In this document: piece after piece, positions 56,581 through 64,000 of the stretch | How positions within the stretch are numbered: the stretch's first letter is position 1 | How the letters are laid out: every line of letters starts with the position of its first letter | Origin: Adiantum capillus-veneris | Lineage: Eukaryota; Streptophyta; Polypodiopsida; Polypodiales; Pteridaceae | DNA length: 64,000 nt | Direction of reading: 5' to 3' | Assembly: GCA_014529385.2 (NCBI GenBank) | Contig: CM043957.1 | Coordinates: forward strand, 89,618,881-89,682,880 | Translations under genes and position numbers: made by a program | Notes under the pieces: model-generated | What the model was told of the DNA's origin: nothing | Database searches by the model: none | What the model saw: only the letters and a program-made list of their open reading frames with translations

Positions 56581-58140
56581 TTTTGCAGAGGAATTTATTT
56601 GCAAAAGCTCAAGGATTCTAGATCTGAAAATAAAGGAGAGTACTGAACGAATCCAAGTTGTCTTCAGTAAAGGTGAAGGGGATCAGATGTAGTTCCCTAA
56701 CTATGATGAATTTTGGGAACATATTTTTGCAAGAAGCAAAGCCAAAGCAAATGCAAAATTGGAAGTAGCAAATTCAGTTTCAAAGAACATATTTTGAGCA
56801 AGGTAGAAAAGGTAAACAATGAATTTAATGTTGAAACAGAATTATATGAATTTTTTTCAAAGATTGTTCGCATGGATAATGGTTCTAGTGAAGACATAGG
56901 TTGTACATCAAGTGATTCACAAGCTGTTGACCTTGACATGAATATTCTAAAGGAGTTCATCAAATAGATGAGCCTCTATAGGCTCTTACTAAAACTATCA
57001 AGCTATTATATACACAGTAGCTGATGAAGTGACCAAGACTGTGGACCCAATATATGATGAGCCTGAGAATGCCAATGAATTTATGATTGCTACTAACAAT
57101 ATGTTTGCATATGCTATTATCACAAAAGAAGATGCCATAATCACTGATTTCTTGACTAGATCTGAAGGAGATGATTATAACAATATAGAAGAGTTTTTTG
57201 ATGCGTGTACCTCTTCAGAGGGGGTGCCGGATAAGCCTTTACAGTGCTATGATGGATTGCTAAGTAACATGGATGCACATGAGGAAGCACAAGATGATAT
57301 TGATGAGTATGAAGATTGCCTAGATCATGCTAATTGAGAACAAATTATTGACAAGGATTTTATATCTATGCTTGTACACATGGGTTGCAAGAGGAGGTAA
57401 CTCCCACAGTTTTGATGATTGTTGATACTTCCAAGGGTGATTTTCCCAAGAATACTATGGGTGACGATCTACAGGATAATTTTTTTTTCATGATCAAGCT
57501 GAAATTCCAACAGGAAAAAAATTCTATGATGATATAGGTCCAGAGACTCCCAAGGTTTCTCGTGATGGCTATGAAGCTAGAGGGGGTGATGATGCTAAAT
57601 CATCCTTGATATTGCGTAAGGTGCACATGGTTTGTCATTTCATTGGATAATGTGCCAAATGTGACTGGATTTGGATGCTATTCCTAATGATGCTTATGTC
57701 AGTGATTTCTTGGCTTCCAGTAAAAGGGAGTGAAAAGTCTTTAATGCTTGATGATAACACGCTTAAGTTGCCAAAAATTTACGGGATGTGGGTGCTGCAT
57801 TATGCTTTAGGTGAAGCTCTAGTATATTGTGGAGCCCATCAATGCTATGTGATCTCAATGGTGTTTGATCCAAGAGATTCTAAGGATATTCATAAGCAGA
57901 TTCAATATGGATGGATACTATTCGGTATGCATAGTATTGCGTGCTATTTGGACCAAGGGTAGCATATTTGCACCAAAAATGGTTGATGTTGATTGATACA
58001 GGAAATGTATGCTCATGTGGATATTATGATGCTCCAGTGTGTGGGAAATTCCTTATTATCCCATTTGATCCTGGGGGCCAGTTATCTATTGTAGCAGGTT
58101 GCATGGTACAAGGTTTTGGTTTTTAGATTATGCCAAGTCA
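56581..58140 (+). pseudogene. Element 5 interior frames of unknown product
   Basis: Short plus-strand frames at 56713-56967, 57029-57337, 57675-57962 and 57941-58126. The second is acidic (DDYNNIEEFFDACTSSEG). The third and fourth contain MWVLHYALGEALVYCGAHQC and CGYYDAPVCGKFLIIPFDPG. I recognise no domain and see no retroviral enzyme motif. They may be decayed gag, captured host sequence, or chance frames. Confidence 0.3.
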
Positions 58141-58642
58141 GAAGAGTTTTTGGTTATGTGTTCAATAAGATTACATGGCTAGCTTCCAGTTGACTTCTTT
58201 GGACAATTGATAAAGTATCTTCACATCTTTCGAGTTGGTTTTGCTACCAAAACTTGAAGTAAAGGACTTGACGGCCATTCCATGTGCAGATAGAGTAAGG
58301 CATACTTGAGCTTGATAGGGTTCCCTAAAGCGAGCTTGATGGTCAAGCCGTGTGCATCATAACTGGAGCACTTGAGTTTGTCGGGGTTCACTAAACAAGT
58401 TTTCCATAATTGAATGCTTTGGAGATACGGCATATACGGTTCAAAGATTTTTGACGGGCAACTACCTAATGATTAAGCTAGAACATTGATGATAGGGCAT
58501 AAGCCTTATATTATTTTCCATATGTATACCAGTTACATGAGTTTGATGATGGAAAAGAGCTTCAAGTACCTATAGTAGATGCAAATTGAAGTCCAGTTGG
58601 CATAGACCGGAGGTTGTGCACTTTCAGAGGGGATGGATATCG
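58141..58642 (+). other. Element 5 3' untranslated interior and polypurine tract
   Basis: Non-coding. A phrase 'gcatac/gcatag...cttgagcttgatagggttc' seems to recur near 58300 and 58370. It ends with tttcagaggggatggatatcg (58622-58642, given here in short form), matching the tract of element 2 at 25621-25642. Confidence 0.5.
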
Positions 58643-59418
58643 TGCAGCTCCGCTCCCATGCTGAGAAATATACCAAGAAGATACACATCTAGTTTAATTG
58701 AAGGTTACTTGGTCCTTGATCATAGGGCTTGTTAACAAGCTATTTGTATGGTTAATGTATGCCAGATGCGTCTTTAAAGGGCCAAAAGATACCTTGAAGA
58801 TGCTAAAAATGAGTATGCTTAAAGTGATTATAGATGGAAGAATATGGTCTTGAATTGCAGTGCTTGAAGTGCTCTATCGGTCTGTCCTTACAGCTCGTCA
58901 ATTGGAGCTACGGTGAAAAAGTTATGGCAGATTGAAGTTTGAGTCAACTGAAGAATTGTACCGAATTGGACAACTGCAGCTGAGAGGAAAAAAATGAAGT
59001 GAATGCATGGGCCTAAAGTTCTCACTTTGTGGAGCGTGTCGATCTTTTCAGAGCAGCAATTGGAGATCTGGTCGCCAAGTTATTACCAGTTTAAGTTTCC
59101 CTGGGGCCCAGTTTCGTGCCAGTTCGGTCACCTTGGTCAGTGTGCCATCTGGGAATTTTACAGCCTCAGTAGGGTTTGTATGTGTTCTATGCAGCTTGAG
59201 AGATCTACAAGAATTTACAGCTCGCTAGACAGAGTCCGGGTTGATGAGATAGTACGGCATGAGGCCGGTGTCAGTTGACGGCACTACTGAGCTAGATGAA
59301 TTTTTAGCATTATTCAAGACATTGATATGAGCGATGAAATTCAAGACGATATTGTCATTTAGGGGCTGCTAGGTGTTGATAAGGTTGTGGCAAAGAAGCT
59401 CAGTGAAGTTCTAACCGA

Positions 59419-59620
59419 ATGCGAAGGGAATGCCTTTCGACAAATGCAATCACATATACCTGCATCTTAAAGGCATGTGGCATTATACGAGATGTTGAGA
59501 CGGGTAGCAAAATTCACAATGATATTGTCAGCCAAGGACTACTGCAGAAAGACGTTGTGCTTGGAAATGCTTTTGCCTTAATATGCATGTCAAATATGGT
59601 GCCCTTATAAATTTGCTTGG
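59419..59620 (+). pseudogene. PPR protein fragment inside the 3' LTR
   Basis: Same fragment as at 54564-54772: ECLSTNAITYTCILKACG, then KIHNDIVSQGLLQKDVVLGN. A one-base change shifts the frame in the last 15 residues. The presence in both LTRs shows that it was there when the element inserted, because LTRs are copied from one template. Confidence 0.75.
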
Positions 59621-60128
59621 CCGCCCGTCCATGATCTCAAGGGTGTGGCTGCCCAAGGGCGCCCAAAGCATGACCAAGAGGGCCACCCTAAACTAAGTGG
59701 GTGTGAATCAAAGGGGGAAAAGGATGGGCGATGGGCGTGACCAGCGAGTAGGGGATTGCATAGAGGAAAAGCGGCTCATGGCGGGCGCTACGCAGCTTGG
59801 ATGACAACGGCCATGATACAAAAAATTCTCATCTTGCAGGGGCGATTCCATTCGGTGCTATTTCTGTCGAATTTTGAGCGAGTCGGGGTCCTCGATGCCA
59901 CATCATAGAGCCGGTTCATGCCACGTCAGTCACACTGGCGCTATTGAGGACAGTATTATATATAGGAAGAATGGGCTATTGCATGAAGTGGGGAGTTTGT
60001 GGTGTGTTACCGGCAAGGAGAATAGAACAAGGGCAAGAAGCATCAAGGAGGTGAAGCAAGGAAGCTCTTCACAAGGAAGAAAGAACATATTCTCTCTCTC
60101 TCTTGGCCATAAGCAGGAAGGAAACAAG

Positions 60129-60246
<118 letters not shown>

Positions 60247-60802
60247 CTTGGGCGAGTAAGGGAGGAAAGGAAAGATACAAGAGCTCTCGCTCGCTCTATC
60301 TCTCTCGGCACATGAGAAACTTGAAGGAGATTCGCTCTCGAGTAAGCAGGGAGGGAAACTTGCTTAAAATAGACAAGGGAGCTCACAGGCAAGAAGGGAG
60401 TCGAACTCAGTAAGCAACAAAATAAGGGAGTCTACGACGATAACCGAAGACGTAAAGTGAACGACAATCGATTTTGGAAAATTGACACAGAAGGATTTTT
60501 TATCATCGATGACATCCTAGATTTAGTTAATAAATTGCGGAGCCGTTAACGACCCGGGTAGTTGTAAAAGGGAGCCTAAACTCCTAGATTTTAGTGAACC
60601 CAAGTGTCGGTGCTGCTAACAGCCCGCCTTGGCTACCGATTAAAATGTACTCAGAGCTTGCATTGATTTATTGAAGATTACGGTGATTGCCAAAGCCATA
60701 TACATCTGTTTTTCTTGTTCTCTCTCACACCTACCACAGCCAAAGGCCCGGTGCCTTCTTGGCTCACGTCTTGAACATATATCCCCTGACACTGACTTCG
60801 GC

Positions 60803-61075
60803 TCAGTTATTAATGGACCATAAAACGAGGAGCAAGTTTAACAAAAACATTAGTATCAACACTTTTAATCCTTCGTTTGTATCATCTATTAAGGGTCGAG
60901 ACAGTAAGTACTTGATACTTTGTTGTTCAATTTTGATGATTAAATCAGCACCCATTAAGTAATGTTTCCAGATTTTTAAAGCATGTACCACATCAGCCAA
61001 TTCTTTATTATAGTAGCTATTGAATTTTGATTCAAAAGGTTTGAATTTACGACTTTCAAAAGCGAGTGGACGGTT
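60803..61075 (-). pseudogene. Gypsy RNase H fragment, minus strand
   Basis: The minus-strand frame reads LDNRPLAFESRKFKPFESKF, NKELADVVHALKIWKHYLMG and KIEQQSIKYLLSRPL. These are the RNase H blocks after gypsy RT (the Glu of 'KEL' kept; 'TDHQSLKYL' changed to IEQQSIKYL). It stops at a joint with plus-strand protease sequence near 61075. Confidence 0.75.
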
Positions 61076-63145
61076 ATCTAGGGATTGAGTGCTTGGTTGA
61101 TTGCTATGTGATGCAAGCGGGTGAGAATGCTTATCCAATCATTTTAGGGAGGCCATGGAATATAACCCTTGGTGCTAAGCAGGATTGGGGCACAGGCTTG
61201 ATCACCATCCCTGACCAAGAGAAAGGAAGGACCATTTTCTACAACATGAAGACACACGAGAGCCATACACAGCCCCTATTGGAGATGCAAGATACGGATT
61301 CAGCAGAAACTATGTCATATGATAGTGATGCTTCGTCTACATCATCAGAAGAAAGTGTAGAGGAAGACTTGATGCAATTATGTCCTGATCTATTTGGGAT
61401 AAGTGTCAAAAAGGAAGCATCAATGCATGATGTGGAGTGATTCCTCCCATAAGAGGGCATGCTTCTTCCAGGTCTTCAAAACTTTCAAGTTCCATGACTT
61501 AATATCTAGAACTTCCATCATTGGGAGAGGGGAACAAACTCTTCAACATCTAACACCTACGTGGACTCCGCATAGGAACAATATATGATAATTGTTTTAT
61601 ACTAAGAGTCTACAATAGATGGTTTCCAGTTCATTTTTTTCACATCATTATTCCTCTTATAGGATATTTTGATGTATGTATGGCTACAATCAAGTACACG
61701 TTATGTGGCTCATTTTGAGGTTTCTTATTAGAATTTTTATTTTAGAACACTATGTATGGTGTGACGTTAGCTTTGGTCAAATCTAGGGTCTCCTTTAACT
61801 ACTCAAACCAGAGGCAATGTGAAGTCTCCGTCAGGGGACACAATTTTAAGCACAAATGTAGGTTTAGTTATTCTGTAGCCATGATTGGGCACACTATAAC
61901 CTCTCTCAAATTGTGGAGTTAAGAAATTATATCATTCCTATTCAGTTTAATAGAGGCACTCCATAGCAAGAATTTCTTCTTTTAGGAGAGCAACACCAGT
62001 TTTAAGATTTACTATACATATGGAAATTAAATGTACTTTTGAACGTAGACACAGGTCACCAAATGTTTTCTCTATCACAGTAAGCACATGTAATTCACCA
62101 ACAATAGTTGTTTTGTTTACTACTAAAAATACTTGATTTGTATGTCTATATGTATGTTATCAATCTCTTCCACTAGCCCCAATAAACACCCCTCATTTCC
62201 CCCTTGATGTATATATCACAACCCCCCTCCCTCATGTTTTAGTAATGAAGGAGAATTATTAGGGGTCTACCCCTAACTTATACACTTATTTAGCTTCTCT
62301 AAGTGAACCCCTTGCCTTGCGCTTGCATGGTACGATAAGTTTTTCATGGTGAATCCCCAGGTTTCATATACATATTGATGCTAGTGCTTGTACCATTGGC
62401 TGCATATTGGCCTACCAACATGGTGAGGGGAACATGGACTTTCCTCTTGCCTATGCTAGCCAACAATTGACTTTGGTTGAGAAAACTACAGTACCACGGC
62501 ACAAGAAGGACTCTCCATGATCTATTTGGTCAGGAAAATTTTGCATTACTTTCTTGAGAATAAGTTGTCTTATTCGTCGACCAATGAAGCCCTCTTATAC
62601 TTAGTCAATAAGCCATGCAACATTGCTAGAATATTGTGTTGGTTTAATATCCTATTAGAATTTTCCTTTAAGGTGGCAGCTGGAAAGGGACCAAGCACTA
62701 ACGTGCATACTATATTTCTAGATGAACCTCAAGGGAGGAGCCCATCGAGGTGATTGATGATCTTTTTGATGCTTTGCCTACCAATTTTACTGAGCACACA
62801 CCAAAAGTTTGTAGATCTAGCTACACTTGCAAGCTAATAGCAAGCCGTTTGTATTACAAGGATGATGCCTTGATCCTGAAAAGAGGGTGATGCCCCAACC
62901 GTTATCTCCACCTTGTGCATAGTTCCCACGAGTTGCCATGTGGTCAACACATGGCCCCTAATCAAGTGACTAGGTTGCTCAGATTCCAAGGCCTATGGTG
63001 GTCTACCATGAAACAAGATGTGGCAGATTTTGTCCACATGTGCATCCACTCCAAAAACACTAAGTTCCACAAACACTCAATCTTGTACATCCTATGGGAT
63101 GGCCTAAATATGGGATGCATATTCATCTCTACATCAAAGAGATAA
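61066..63145 (+). pseudogene. Decayed gypsy pol, plus strand: protease end, RNase H, integrase start
   Basis: At 61066-61440 a frame has LVDCYVMQAGENAYPIILGR, the ILGRPW end of a protease, then a Ser/Glu-rich tail. 61441-62360 has no clear RT, so RT is lost or too decayed. RNase H starts near 62362 with FHIHIDASACTIGCILAY and FPLAYASQQLTLVEK, then 62517-62753 gives EALLYLVNKPCNIARILCWF. Integrase zinc-binding follows at 62915-63145 (LPCGQHMAPNQVTRLL, LWWSTMKQDVADFVHMC). Several stops and frame changes show that it is dead. Homology ends near 63110. Confidence 0.7.
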
Positions 63146-63882
63146 TGCACTCAATGTAAACCAATCCAAATCCAAACAACACATCACCATTATTCAATTG
63201 GAGAAATACCACATTTAAGGAAAACAACTCTAGTGTAGACTCAAACCTTAGGTTGTGCATCCCTGAAAAGTGTTATCTATAGGACTGGAAGAATTCCTAT
63301 GGGGAATGAAATTCCAAAACACTTTCTTGAAAACCAAAGGCTTGATCATATTGCCTTTGCAAACCAAAAAGAATGAAGCCTCGCCCCTCATCATAGCTAA
63401 TAAAGAATCCCCAACACTACTGATAATTCATCAAGAGCTCTCCCTATTCCTTCATGGTCGGTGTGATCATGAGGCTTCCAGCTCCCAACCACCTTATCCA
63501 AGGCAAGCAACTCCACTACCCATCCCAGAGCCTCATCTGAATATCCAATCAGCTAGAGATCCCACCCACTTTTGGCCCTGCACCATCACACTATACATGG
63601 CCAACATTGCCAAAGATCACTCAAATGATGGGGGATAAAGCCATTGTTGCTAGCCTAAAACTAACTGGCACTCTCCAAGTGAGGCCATTATCTGCCCTCA
63701 CTGAAGCCCCCCATCTCTTTCTCCCTTGCAGATCGACTATAGCATATGTACATCTCGTTGTCTTTCTCTCTCTGTGCTTGCAATGGAGATGACCATCTAT
63801 GGCAATGTCCACACACATGAGATCATCCCACTCACATTCTCCTCTCGGAGACCTCGGACAACATCAAGTCCACCCGGTGTTG
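63146..63882. other. Stretch without recognisable gene
   Basis: A 122-codon frame at 63270-63638 is Pro/His/Ser-rich and has no recognisable domain. The rest has no coding signal. Confidence 0.35.

Positions 63883-63922
<40 letters not shown>
63883..63922. repeat. (GC)/(CA)n microsatellite
   Basis: 'gcgcgcgcacacaca...' with about 17 CA units, alternating purine-pyrimidine. Confidence 0.95.
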
Positions 63923-63923
<1 letters not shown>

Positions 63924-64000
63924 CCCTTGGAGGCACATATCCCTTGCCTGTCGTGTAGCAAGAAAACGCAAGATACTTCTTCCTTCTCTCTCCCGCCACC

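Overview
The window looks like intergenic DNA from a vascular plant nuclear genome that is saturated with transposable elements. The plant call rests on several things. Some Ty3/gypsy elements carry a second (archaeal-like) RNase H, as in the plant Tat lineage. A primer-binding site matches plant tRNA-Asp, as in Athila/Tat elements. A pentatricopeptide-repeat (PPR) fragment is present, and there are very long GA/CT and TA microsatellites. A fern or other early-diverging vascular plant is my best guess, but that is inference only. I see no intact host gene, rRNA, tRNA or CRISPR. Nearly every long open frame belongs to a retroelement.

Layout, left to right. 1-0.9 kb: minus-strand LTR-like DNA with a TATA box and a 30-bp minisatellite. 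2.57-6.26 kb: a minus-strand LINE with an intact ORF1 and an ORF2 in which most of the endonuclease is deleted. 6.7-7.0 kb: a minus-strand gypsy RT scrap. 7.7-8.95 kb: a decayed minus-strand gene of the DUF7869-like type. 9.0-9.5 kb: a compound TA/CA microsatellite. 9.5-12.5 kb: an LTR-like region plus the 3' half of a decayed Tat-type pol (minus). 13.0-13.5 kb: a copia-like LTR with a tRNA-iMet-type primer site. 13.8-19 kb: a second decayed minus-strand gypsy element with gag and protease remnants. 19.3-20.3 kb: a cluster of G, TA, GT and GA repeats. 20.3-25.6 kb: a plus-strand gypsy element (element 2) with one frameshift and one stop. 25.6-29.1 kb: LTR-like DNA with a tandem pair of small overlapping ORFs. 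29.13-35.33 kb: the best-preserved element (element 3), a Tat-like gypsy with both LTRs and a 1442-codon pol frame. 35.3-43.9 kb: element 4, with LTR-like DNA, tRNA-Asp primer site, gag, zinc knuckles and protease, cut off before RT. 44.3-54.2 kb: a satellite block of a ~160-bp family followed by about 39 copies of a 223-bp family. 54.2-60.8 kb: element 5, with 2.1-kb LTRs that each hold a PPR fragment and an interior without recognisable pol. 60.8-63.1 kb: a minus RNase H scrap joined to a plus-strand decayed pol. 63.1-64 kb: unrecognised DNA and a CA repeat.

The components interact only as retroelements do. Gag would package the RNA, protease would mature the polyprotein, RT/RNase H would copy it from a tRNA primer, and integrase would insert it. 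All copies I can read carry at least one disabling lesion, so none is likely to be autonomous. The most unusual signals are these: a small ORF family repeated in retroelement leader/LTR DNA, including a pair overlapping by ATGA; the PPR fragment carried inside both LTRs of element 5; the higher-order organisation of the satellite; and three poly-G runs of exactly 26 bases.
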